Assembly (NCBI GenBank): GCA_004794785.1
Contig: SJOL01006415.1
Span: forward strand, 396,806 to 460,805
Reading direction: 5' to 3'
Source: Opisthorchis felineus
Taxonomy: Eukaryota; Platyhelminthes; Trematoda; Opisthorchiida; Opisthorchiidae
DNA: 64,000 nucleotides
In this document: positions 46,665 through 57,414 of the stretch, in pieces
Layout of the letters: the number at the start of each line of letters is the position of its first letter
Numbering within the stretch: the stretch's first letter is position 1
The notes under the pieces: generated by a model
Databases searched by the model: none
The model's input: only the letters and a program-made list of their open reading frames with translations
What the model was told of the DNA's origin: nothing
Translations under genes and position numbers: made by a program

Positions 46665-47342
46665 GTGTTCCAGAACAATGAAAATCCATGGCATTTTATC
46701 AAGAGAAGCTTGAATGAGAAAACACCTCAGCAACAGCAGCAGCGAGAACAAGCGACCAGATGGGTAGTTCTACCTTACATCCAGAACATATCTGAACACA
46801 CAACCAGATTATTAGCCCAAAAAGGACTCGTTGTGGCCCACAAACCGAATGCTACGTTGGAAAAACTGATCTCCAGACCGAAGGACAACCGAGACAAAAC
46901 CAAGAGGAGTGATGTGATATACCAAATCCACCGCAACAACTACATTGGACAAACTGGGAGGAAATTGTGCATACGAATAAAGGAACACAACGCGGCCATC
47001 AGAAGACATGACCCCCTATCCTTGATATCTATACACGAAGACCAAGAAGGCCACAAATTCAGTCTGGAAAACGTGAAAATTTTGGCCTACGGAGACGCGA
47101 GACACCGAAGGAAATTTCTGGAAGCGTGGTACTCCACGGCTGATTCCATCAACCGATGCATTAAACTGAACCCAACTTACGCACCACTACGTGCAAAAGA
47201 CCAACTCCTCCACCGGAATACTCAAGGAGAGCCAAATATCGGATCCACAAACCAAGAAGCAAGGAACCCCTTGGAGTTTGATCAACAAAGGTCACAAGCC
47301 GGAACCCAGAGGGGTCAACGACAGAGGTCACTCCAGCATTGA
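46665..47342 (+). pseudogene. Penelope-like element, GIY-YIG endonuclease part
   Basis: A 225-codon open frame, the longest non-artefact one in the window. Residues about 45-85 are the linker (PYIQNISEHTTRLLAQKGLV, LISRPKDN). The GIY-YIG domain follows: DVIYQI, then NNYIGQTGRKL, catalytic Arg and Glu-His in CIRIKEHN, then SIHEDQEGHKF, SLENVKIL, and FLEAWYS carrying the probable metal-binding Glu. In family members the stretch between the two strands usually carries a Cys-x-x-Cys knuckle (I-P-C-x-x-C); here QIHRNNYIG is shorter and has no Cys. The frame starts with GTG in the terminal arm and lacks the reverse transcriptase, so it is 5'-truncated. The tail beyond residue ~175 translates the terminal region. 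The endonuclease would nick DNA for target-primed reverse transcription. Confidence 0.85.
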
Positions 47343-47514
47343 TCAGAACACGAGGGCAAAGGAGGCCAGGCTCAAATGTCACGTGGTCATCGATCAATCA
47401 GGACACAGGATGGCAAAGCAACCAGTGGAACCGACTGACCGAACAACTAATCGTGATCGAAGGTCAGCTCCGGCTGGCAGTATGTATATTAACACATACA
47501 ACACTACTCAGCGC

Positions 47515-47645
47515 ACAACCATCGACCCATCGCTACGCTCCACTACGCTTTCTAACAACGCACTGATGATATCAGCTCGATTGGTGATGAAACGTTTGCA
47601 ATCAGTTTGCCCAGCTCAGCGAACAAACCAACTACCATTTGATGG
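47515..47645 (-). repeat. Penelope-like terminal arm, right (inverted)
   Basis: CACTGATGATATCAGCTCG, ATTGGTGATGAAACGTTTGC and CCCAGCTCAGCGAACAAACC form the reverse complement of the left arm. The outer part also matches the arm at 13,345-13,385 (CGACCCATCGCTACGCTCC). Confidence 0.75.
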
Positions 47646-48769
47646 GATGCTACCGCTATTGGATACTTCCAACATTGGTCTAAAAATGTGAGGACCCAGA
47701 GGTAGTCATTCAAAACATCTGTTTTTGGGCTTCACAGCGTTTAAGCAAGTAAACAGTAAACAAAAACTGTCAATGAGTAGTAGGCAACAAGGACAACTGA
47801 ATGCACACTTCCCTTAAACTCATGTCTTGTTTGAAGTATATCCGTACTGTACTGCGGACATACTTTTTTGAAAGTAGTGTTATATCCACAATCTCTGGTT
47901 AGAACATCACAATGGAATTGCTTTAAATTTGCTGAAATAACTGCATGTACTACTCTTTTCTACAAGAGTTTGACAAAAATCTTGTTCATAGGAAAGTAGT
48001 AGCCACCGTGTCAGTTGCTTTCATGCCCAACTGCTGGGGTATACTTCCAAATTTTAAGTAATAATGTGAACAAAAGCGTCAAGATCACGTAATAATTGGC
48101 TCGACAACGAGTATGCAAATAATTATTGAGCTTTATGTTGAATTCTCCGTTATCGACTTGGTTGAATTACTTCTTATTTTCCCCCAATATGTCAATTATC
48201 TTGAAGTGTTTGGGTTTCTTTAAGAATAGGCGTATTCCCCTGATTTCAGTCGACTGTATACCTTGTTGAAACTTCGGGGTGAACTTATAAGCCTCATGCA
48301 CACATTGGAAAACTGAAATGACATAATGCCGGACTCAAATACCGATGTGGTTAGTCTGAACAACGGAGGACGTTAAGATAGCTTATATTCACACAGAGCT
48401 TCCATTCAAACCCTTCAACATTCACTCGACTCACCGATTCATCAATGGACTGAAAACTCAAAATACAAATTTACACCAGTCCTTTGAAGTGTGTTTTTTG
48501 AGTATCCTGAGGAACAAGTCGGAGGATGTCAAATGGGATCCTTATCAGACCTCATAATAGACAACCATGTCTACAACTGACCACCCTTCTAAGATGTAGC
48601 AACATTCCTCGGTTCGTCCAAGAAAACCCACCCACCAGAGAATTTTGTGGTACATACATTTTCCTTATGCCTGACAACCGTCATGATATTTTCTGGATAC
48701 TTTTGTAATAATTTTAGAAAGCCCCAGCGAGAGCAATAGGTCGCGTAGTAACCTTGAGTAATACTCACT
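47646..48769. other. Gene-free stretch
   Basis: Nothing supportable on either strand. Confidence 0.4.
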
Positions 48770-48850
48770 ACTTACTTGATGAGCCCCAAGAATAGCGAAA
48801 CCGGTAGTGGACTGTCAAAGAGTTTTCAGCAACCTTGTGAGTAGTTTCTT
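48770..48850 (-). repeat. R1 dispersed repeat fragment, minus strand
   Basis: GAGCCCCAAGAATAGCGAAAC, CGGTAGTGGACTGTC and AAAGAGTTTTCAGCAACCTTG are the reverse complement of the R1 middle block. Confidence 0.65.
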
Positions 48851-51160
48851 CTATGAAAATACTCACTATTCTTGTTTTCATGTTTAGACCACTGCACCAG
48901 TGATGCTACTGGCATAAACCGATCAGCATCTGTGAATGACGCTCCTCACTATGAAATACTAAATTGTGATAAAGCTCGATTCAAAGGCGACAGAAGCATT
49001 TCCAAAGTTCGTCCTCTCCAATCCTCTTTTTAGTTACTGGTTACATTCTTCGACATGACATGAAAAAAAACAGAAAAAATCTTTATCTGAGAAATACTTA
49101 TAAGCAGCACAGTTATTTCGGAAAACGTAAAACATTACGGACAATCTCGGGAGGTGACAAACTGTTTGTCTGTATTAACTCTAAGCCAACCGGACGATTG
49201 ACATCTTTGTTTCTTGAGTGGAAGCTTTGTTTAACAGGATACTACGCACTTTTTGCTGGTTACGTTTTGAAATCATACCGGTAGTTTTGTCATTCCTATT
49301 CTACTCAGACTATGGGAAATAGTACGCTCCGATCTGTCTAGAGAGCAAAATTAGCTGAGAACAGGCGAAGTGGACAATAAGAGAACAAGGCAAGTCTTAC
49401 CCGTCCCACACGGACAAGGTTAGCTTTTAATGCTTGCAGAAATGCAGGTAGTAGCCCACATTTTTCAAATGCGAGAGTCTCTTCTTTGACACTTTATTGT
49501 ATAAAGTCATTCAAAGGCACCTGAACGAAAACCTCAGTGCCTAAATCTCAATATATTGCTACGTCGAAGATTGTCACGAGGCTATAGTTGCATTTGCTTG
49601 AGCCTCTTTAACGGGATGCAACACATGTATTCGAGTTTGCATTCGGTCCAGTTTACATTATAAGAATGTTGTTAACATGCTAACAGTAAATTACTCAGGT
49701 GGAATACCAAAGGTGAATCGGTTGTAGGCATCCAGACTAGTATGATGAAGTCAATGTTATACATATTTAAGAATTTCACCATTAAAACTTGGTTTGGTGG
49801 TTTCGGATAATTACAAAATAGAGCCCGTTCTTTAAGGTTATCCTCCCATATCAGCCCTCCACCTACGAATATGGGTTTTCGTTGGACTTTTATGTTCGAA
49901 TTTTCAAGCATCTAGCTTTTTCACGTACCACCGACTGAGACAAATTTAATACTAAACCGTTGCCTTCATTTGTATGCCATTAAACCCAGGTGGTAAAATC
50001 AAACTGAATATCTTTTTAGTTCGGATTACAACGATTGTATTTGTGAGCTGACACTGTTTTGTCGTTCTCCTGAATGAGTTGAATTTTTTGTAAGTCTGCC
50101 AAGCCAGAAAGAGTCTCTGAGTAGGTCTAACTATACCATAATTATCATCAATAAAAGAACGTAAGGGGCAGTCATGAAGCGCTTCTGGGTACCAAAGTGT
50201 TCCAGCAATTTTTAAATGCCGGATGCTACGCCTGAGCTGTCTTTCTACAGTTTTGAATCATAATTTCAGACAAGATGTATCTACAAGTATCAATTCATAC
50301 CATCAAACAGTCCTTTAAAACCGCTATTTTGCTGTACAGTACTCAATACATGTGTGGATTTGTTCACCTTAACTAGGGATATCACGTTTCTGTAATTATG
50401 ACTCTGTGCATGACAACTGATGGTTTTGTGTCAACCACTGCATAATAAAATGGGTAAGTATAGGTTTTTAAAGCTTCAGATTCTTCTCAGTCAGAGCGTC
50501 TGTTTACAGCGTTAAAATAGAGATAATATAAGGGGTATTACAGTAAATGCCACTCGTTAGGACTGATTTTATCGACACTGTAGTCACCAAGCGTCACACG
50601 AACGGATGTCTATTTCAGATAAAAAATTGCCAAAGAAGTTTTCAAGCTTTACAATCGCATAAGAAATAAATCATATGGCTTAGGAACTGCCAGTTCAATA
50701 CGAAGATCAAACGTCGTATGATTCAACTGCCCAACTTATTGTCTTATATGTTCCACAGACTCAGTGGTGGTAATCTGTGAGTAAACACTCTGAATGGTGA
50801 GGCTAAATACTTTCAAAGTATTCAGAAATGGTATGCTGACGGGATAACTGCCTGTGAACTTCTCGTGAGAAGTGTGTCACAGCTTCGTAGACCACATTAG
50901 AAACACGCTAGGTGCACCCAATGTTTTGTCCACCCTGCTAATCTAGTGTCCGAACCTTTCACACCTGGAGTCACTGTTTCGAACAATCAGTATAACTGAA
51001 TATCGGTCAGTAGAACGTTTGTGCAAGTTATCGGATTCTATTTTCTAGGTCGATAGAATCGGGAAGTTTTTTGTAGTTCAGCTGAACTCAAGATGGAATC
51101 CTAGGGTAAGATGAATCATCATGGAGAGGAAATCAATAAATATCAAGCTGTACTGAGTTA
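48851..51160. other. Gene-free stretch
   Basis: A 79-codon minus frame at 49,672-49,911 has no domain. No repeat of the window's families was recognised. Confidence 0.4.
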
Positions 51161-51164
51161 CAAT

Positions 51165-51258
51165 AACCCTCTACGTCACAAACGAGAGATTCAGCTGGGT
51201 TCCAGGTGAGTCTCTCGCAAAACCAAATTGATTTGCAAATGAGTGTATTTCTTGAAAA
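51165..51258 (-). repeat. R1 dispersed repeat fragment, minus strand
   Basis: ACAAACGAGAGATTCAGCTG, GGTTCCAGGTGAGTCTCTCG and CAAAACCAAATTGATTTGCA are almost exactly the reverse complement of the block at 11,655-11,725, so this is a relatively young pair of copies. Confidence 0.75.
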
Positions 51259-52790
51259 CCCTCTACGTAGTTTATCAACAGTGCCTACGGTCTAGATCGT
51301 GTACATTGACAGCTGACGACTAAATATTGTCAGTCCTATTGTGCGAATCCATTGTTTTGTTTGTTCTCGAGACGAAATCATCCACTCAAGGAACTAGAAT
51401 GTGTTTCCACTTCGGATTCTGAAATTTGTCTCCTCTACAAATAATTGCGATAGAAGGACAATTCCATCCAAGAAAAGGGTAATTGTGACGAGGTACCAGG
51501 TGCTGTGAAAAGAATTCTGAAGAATCTACGCATACATTATCAGTAGAAACTCCAAACTGCTCAACCTCCAAACCGTGACGGAGATCTCGGAACGTGTAAA
51601 TGAAAGCTTGAAAAATTTAACCCGAGAGCTAACTGAACAGAACTGATCATTCTGAGAGGGATGATGTTCGCATATTAGGCCATTTAATCCTATACTTGTT
51701 ACCACTCTGTCCCCTCTCAATTAAAGGAAAACCTCGTTTGTCCATGACATCACTAGTCCTCTTTCAAGTATATATTAGATTTTACGAAGTAATTCTCCAC
51801 AGCTGCAATCATTGAGATTAAAAAAGATTGGTAGATTTTCTAGTCTCGTCTACCGCGTATTGGTTATTTTAATCACTTCACTTTGCCGGTCATTTAGTTC
51901 GCCTCGGAAAAAAAGTCGTAAATAATGATCGGGTTAAATTTTGGTGTGCGTCAGTTGCTTTTGGCAGAAAATAATATGAAGTTAAATGGGAAAATTAGCT
52001 CAGTTACCTGAACAAGTTTTGAGTTGAAGGGTGACGTAAGTAGACATCTACCTTAGCCTTCTGGATTTTGAGTCAACCGCAGGTGAGGTGCTTCATTCCT
52101 GGCATGAACCGACATAATTTACGATATCAGGCCAAATTGGGTTCACTGTTCCTCAAAACGTTCTTTTACTTGTACGCGCTGCGACTATTTAAAAAAAAAT
52201 TTTAAGAAACAAGTTACAACATTTGGCATAATGTTTTATCATTTTGTAAAAAATACAGACAGAATTTCCAGGACTACGTTGCACAAAGTGTTTGTTATCA
52301 CCTATCGTTTCATATGGAAAACCGGATACCGGTAATGCCCTCCGTCACAAACCGTACTGCAATAGTCCACGAAAAAGTTTATCATCTTCCACAACATCTG
52401 ACCTGCCTTGGTCTTCCTGATAGTTGCACCTGATTTGCCGGGGTGTCTCTAATGCACTTTGCTAATCGACGCCAACTGACATGAAAAATAGGCCAAAGCG
52501 AACCTTGCAACACTCATTCTGTATAAATATACATTTGTGTATAAATATTGATTACTCAGCCGTCCTGATGTCAAAAAGTTTTTCCTCACACAAATTTTAC
52601 CAGTGTGAGTTAAAACACACAAAATCACATTTGTGGTGTTCAGTTACCGATATACGGGATCGGTGATTATATGGCGCATCTCCATACCTCCTAGGAAGCT
52701 TGTATAATCATCTGTAGACAGGGGGGTTGTGGTTCCTATCATTCTCAAGGTCCAAGATAACAAAGAAGTAGAGGAATATAATGTTTCTGG
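51259..52790. other. Gene-free stretch
   Basis: Short frames only; an A9/T-rich patch lies at about 52,190-52,205. Confidence 0.4.
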
Positions 52791-52794
52791 CAGA

Positions 52795-53095
52795 ATATAC
52801 CAATTTGCAAATTAAGTTGGTGACCTCGGGTGACCCAAGGAAATCCCCGCGTAATCTACGGTTTATGATATTTGCCAACTGAATGTGCTGTGCCATGACC
52901 GACTTATGTTTCGGTCGGTATGATATTAAAGAGATCGTAGAATATTTTCTGGACAGAGCACACTATTCGGTTTGGAGTCCAGGTGAAACATAAGGTTGAC
53001 GAAAACCGGCGTCTTCCTAGTGATCCCCAAGAAGGTCGAAAACAGTCATGAACGCTTGAAGAGCTTCCAGTAACCCTATGAGCAGTATAAGCCGC
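52795..53095. repeat. R1 dispersed repeat, two halves in opposite orientation
   Basis: 52,795-52,935 reads forward (CCAATTTGCAAATTAAGTTGG, GAATGTGCTGTGCCATGACCG, ATGTTTCGGTCGGTATGATA). 52,980-53,095 reads in reverse (GAAACATAAGGTTGACGAAAA, GTGATCCCCAAGAAGGTCG, TCCAGTAACCCTATGAGCAG). This suggests a fold-back or two insertions. Confidence 0.6.
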
Positions 53096-53520
53096 TAAGA
53101 AAAATGACTTTCTTCCGCATAGTGAGGACAGTTCCGGATGATCCTGTTATTCAGTGCTATCACCTTACGATGACACATCAAGTGTTTCTGGCGTTTACTG
53201 CAGTTACCGAAAATCAGGAGTTAGCGTGAAATTACTGTACTGTGAACATCTTTGCTTACTTAGTCAGATAGATATAAATAACTACCAAAGTACCGCACGG
53301 ACTCTTGAATACCACTCGTTTAAATTAAACAACTGACAAGGTCATTGGAAAATTCCACTGAGATTTTCAGTTCAGCCAGTTTTCTCGTCCGCTCTTTTGG
53401 GCGAAGCAAACGAAAACAGTAATAAGGGTGTATTGCTTTGTGACACTCCATTTGTAGAACGTTTTATACTGGGAAACCACCCATGTTTTTTACGCAAGCA
53501 TGATGTTTTCATTCAATCCA

Positions 53521-53718
53521 TTGCAGTGTGGGACAATCACTGGGTGTATATACGGCGCACTGATTTCGAATGAGGAAAGTTGTACCATCCTCCAACCTGG
53601 CAAACCGATTCGCGCACCGTGCCTACTGGTCACCAAACGGACATCTTTTCCATGTTGGGTGTACCGAGCAAACTTACACCAGTGCATGTCATATGGGGAA
53701 ATCGATGCTGAAGTGTGA
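53521..53718 (+). CDS. Possible Cys-rich exon, unknown
   Basis: A good acceptor TTTTCATTCAATCCATTGCAG at about 53,505-53,525 is followed by two long open frames. One reads CGTITGCIYGALISNEESC…RAPCLLVTKRTSFPCWVYRA with seven cysteines and ends at TGA 53,718. The other (53,570-53,800) ends FLNVVTNGKPFTHSS. No family is recognised and the correct frame cannot be decided. Confidence 0.2.
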   Translation: MQCGTITGCIYGALISNEESCTILQPGKPIRAPCLLVTKRTSFPCWVYRANLHQCMSYGEIDAEV

Positions 53719-53924
53719 TTGCGATGTTTTGAGCGACGGGCTGGAGTGGTTTTTTCTTAATGTCGTTACAAATGGCAAGCCATTCACCCACAGCAGCTAA
53801 GTGTCCGTATAACCTAACAATGTGTTCATGTCCGTAATGACTTTGCCTTCACTAGTGTGAAATGCATCGTTTATCGAAACGAGTTTGAGTAGATAGCTGC
53901 GGAATGCGGGAGCTCGTATTTACG

Positions 53925-54110
53925 TCACATTCGTTTGAACCGTTATTCTCCTACCTCAGTGTGATTATTCTGGTCAGTGTGCACCAAACAGAGGCAGCAT
54001 TGGACTCGAATTTCGTAATCATTCGAGCCCATCAGGGCCCGGCCTGTCGGGATTTGGACACCAGAAATCTGATATGCCACTAACCTGTCGGCACACATCA
54101 TATGAACCTG
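53925..54110 (-). mobile_element. SINE-2 copy, minus strand, ribozyme decayed
   Basis: On the minus strand: CATATCAGATTTCTGGTGTCC, B-box-like CCAAATCCCGACAGGCCGGG, then CTGATGGGCTCGAATGATTAC and GAAATTCGAGTCCAATGCTGC in place of the hammerhead, and the tail ACTGACCAGAATAATCACAC. The heptamer is CTGATGG and helix II is lost. Confidence 0.7.
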
Positions 54111-54827
54111 AATTATCAGGTCTAGACAGACGAATACACTAACACTTGGGCGGTAACGTTGTTACTAATTTTAGAAACTAAAAACCATAATAGCAGCGCA
54201 GTGAATGAAGAATGCATGCTGTATGTGGTTCTTTTCAATATGAGGATACGAGAGAACGTTATCCAAAGTTCCCTGATACCAAATGCTGAATAAGTTATGC
54301 CCACACAAAACCTAGGGAATTATTGTCGTTATTTACTGAATTCGGAGCACCTCCCAACCCTTAGTAGATCTAATCACTGTCATCTCTATGTTTGGAAAGG
54401 TGTAATACGAACATGTAAAAAATACCAACATATTCACGTAACAAATCTAGGCAGACGATTATCTATGACAAAGGCTTTGCTGAATGTCAGTCTATTCTCT
54501 TTTGTATTACGATTCTGAATAGTTTGATGAGCTTGGACGGTCAGGTGAGTACCGATCAACTATTAGGTTGGTGGACGGATGGGTTGACTATATCCCTTTA
54601 TTCAACTACGCGTCCATCCTTCTTGATGGCTTGTCACCGGAACGGAAAAATGATGCGGCATCTAATAATCAAGATAGAGTATTCTTCCTAGGGGAGACAG
54701 TTCAAGTGGAAATGTAACCCTCGAAACAACAACTCTGTAGGACACGAAAAATCACCTACTCCCACAGGTGAAAAAAGCCTTTTGGAAATAAAGATGAGCC
54801 ACCCTCTAGTTCCTTAGTGGCTACTGA
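54111..54827. other. Gene-free stretch
   Basis: No supported features; short frames only. Confidence 0.4.
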
Positions 54828-55002
54828 CTAAACTGTTAATTCCACAATTAGACTACCCGTCAGAACATGTGTCTTGACTCTTCCCATGCTCCACTGAGAA
54901 TGACAGTTGTCCTTTGTGAATGCAGACTCTCCCGCATTCCGTGTCCACTGGACAATCAAATCCGTGGAGTCATTTGTGATTATGCATTTTGTATAATGTA
55001 GT
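54828..55002 (-). CDS. Candidate exon, unknown
   Basis: On the minus strand CAACTCTTTTGTTTACCTCAG is a strong acceptor. The frame, also open upstream, runs 58 codons to TAG at 54,828 and reads LHYTKCIITNDSTDLIVQWT…SMGRVKTHVLTGSLIVELTV. A T-x-D-L-x-x-x-W pattern followed later by T-G-S…V-E-L is faintly like the extracellular domain of Cys-loop receptors, but the Cys loop and the L-P-x-F motif are not there. I do not name it. No consensus donor follows. Confidence 0.25.
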
Positions 55003-55619
55003 CTGAGGTAAACAAAAGAGTTGGAATTCTCCGTGATGGTGCCGGAAACAAACTCAGTTGGCAAGACCGAAGCTACTGTGTTGCAGTGCATGGGCTCGTG
55101 GTTTAGAGCACGATTTTTCGATGACTCATTGCGCCGATTATTCGGACCGGCCGATTGGTAGAAAAACTGGAGTTTCTGCCTCTCAAGTTCTCATCACTGC
55201 TTTTACGATACAGTTGCGTCCGTATTTCACGTTCAGCTATCCGTTCAACAACTCTACGATACTTGCTGTCCGATCTGGCCGCCAGGGCTCAAGACAATGG
55301 AGTGCAGCAGACACCCTTACCTAGATAAATCAATGATATCTGAAGGATGGTGAGTAACTGACAGGGAGAGGCGTTGGTTTTACTCGCATTTTTACTCGTG
55401 AAGCTTCATCGTTGCGACCGTCGGCTGGTACGAGTGGAAAAATACACTGGAGTTTACGGGAGAAACAGACGTATTTACGCTGAGTGTATTCTTTGGCAGA
55501 ACAACTCATTGTCATACCGTTGTAATCACCAAAGACGGAAAAGTTAGTGTTGACACTGATTCTTCAATGCTATTCAACGACAAAGTTTATTTAATTATAT
55601 TTTAAGCCTTAAAGTAAAG

Positions 55620-55972
55620 AGAGCGCGGACGGCCTGGTGCTAGCCTATCGCAAGAATTATGTGGTGCCTGGAACTGCAGCGTTCAATCTGGAAAGAACCT
55701 GACAGCGCGAAATTCATTGACACCGACATGCCACCATTTCTTGCAATGTCTCCATCGATGTGCATGGAAATCACGAGGGTCCAATCCTGGAAGTCGGACC
55801 GCCCAACAACACCCAAACTATTCTTAATCTGGTCCGAATCCCTCTGTTAAGTCATGGAGAGATTGTGACAACATTGACTGTAGGTGGTATTTGCCTCAGT
55901 TCGTGTTTGTTCAAGAACATCCGGACGGTATCCAACACGATAAAGTCCGAAAAGATTGTGAGCGTTTTGTGA
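55620..55972 (+). pseudogene. Possible frameshifted coding remnant
   Basis: Three plus frames take turns in looking coding: SADGLVLAYRKNYVVPGTAA near 55,625-55,700, then PDSAKFIDTDMPPFLAMS, then SIDVHGNHEGPILEVGPPNN…TILNLVRIPLLSHGEIVTTL up to a stop at 55,972. Small deletions would explain this. No family was recognised. Confidence 0.2.
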
Positions 55973-57225
55973 CATTTATTAAAGTTGATTATTGGTGGAA
56001 GAATATAACTTCAAATGCAGTTTTTAATAGTTCGACGTTTAAACCACTGTGAATGATCTTCTCCACAAGCGAAAATAATTGGGATAACCAAGGACGGAGG
56101 AAAAAAGGGTTGATGTGCGGTAAACCATCGGAAGACCTGAATTGAGGGCTTCCGAAAAAAGAAACATAGGTAGTGTTTCCATCAAGTGATGCACACCGTC
56201 TAACTCGATAGACTTTAAGGATTTAGACTCACCTTGGAACCGAAAGGCTTGAATATATTAATTAATTGATATGTTTGGAAAACTTCCCTGGGTTTTAAAC
56301 CATTTTTAGAGACTTCGAACGTCCTTCTGGTGTTAAACTTCTCAATCTGTCTCATAATCGACGCGTAGTAAGCCCACCATACCTGCGTGGGAAAGTCGCA
56401 TCAACTTGATCTCGTATGCACAGTTCCTGCAAAATACGATCACTCGATAACTGATGCCATACTGACAACTAGGTTGGCTGAATAAATGGGTCCAATAGCG
56501 ATCTGGATTTTATGGAAGGTGTGGACAATTTTTTTGTTTATGGTTTCATAAACTTCAAAAATTAAAATAGTTTATGGGTGAACTAATATCAGTAGGTGCA
56601 AGTCGGGTTATGAGCAACAAAACAGCTCTTTTAGCAAGTTCTTTGTCATTCAGGTTTAGTGGGATAAAGGCGATCCCACTGTCTAGAGCCATATCACTTC
56701 GAATAAAGCTGTCAGGTTAAAGTTATCCCTGAGTCCCAACCCGCAGAAAATCAACTCACCTAGCGCCAGTGTACAACTTACCACTCTATTCGTATATCAG
56801 GTGATACGGATCGGGTCGTGAGCTAAGAACGTCCCAAGTCTCTCCTGGAACCGTAACATTGAGTCGATTTTTCAATAAAAACAATGTAGGCAGAATAATC
56901 ACAAATCAACGCGGTCCACGTGAGCAGTAATCCCTTGGTAGCTACAGGGTTTATTTTGGTTTGCGAATCAGATATAATAATAATAGTGACTTGTTTTTAA
57001 AACAAAGAACAATCCCTACACAAATCTAGATAAACGGAGGGTACATTCACTGCAAGTGGCCTGGAGTCTTCTTACGGGGAAGTTTGTCGGGCTATGACCT
57101 ATCCGGTCAGCCTGAAATCTAATCACAGCCCATTTGATCATTGGTTAGAAAAATTTGCAAAACGACAGCGACTCAATCAAATTAAACTTGAAGTAACGAG
57201 CCGCCTGTGGAGCGGATCAGATTTC
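55973..57225. other. Gene-free stretch
   Basis: Nothing supportable. Confidence 0.4.
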
Positions 57226-57414
57226 AAATGTGATTAGAGCATTCTCTTGGAGCCTCCATATGTTTTGCTTCTCTGTGGGTGTTGGAACACGATGCTTTGT
57301 TTACCGAGTCACGCAGTGTCAGATATCTTTATCTCTGAAGATTACTTTGATGGATCTTTTATGGGAACTGATCCAAACCTGCCCGGAAATTTCGGTCCCA
57401 AAAATTATTCCAAA
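57226..57414 (+). CDS. Possible exon with two open frames
   Basis: CAAATGTGATTAG is a fair acceptor and CCAAAG|GTATTT a fair donor. Two frames are open throughout: one with ISLSLKITLMDLLWELIQTC, the other with DIFISEDYFDGSFMGTDPN. Neither is recognised. The first ends in phase 0 at the donor. Confidence 0.2.

Noticed and set aside
47191..47691. 166-codon plus-strand open frame
   Set aside because: It overlaps the end of the Penelope endonuclease frame and then translates the inverted terminal arm; no independent domain.
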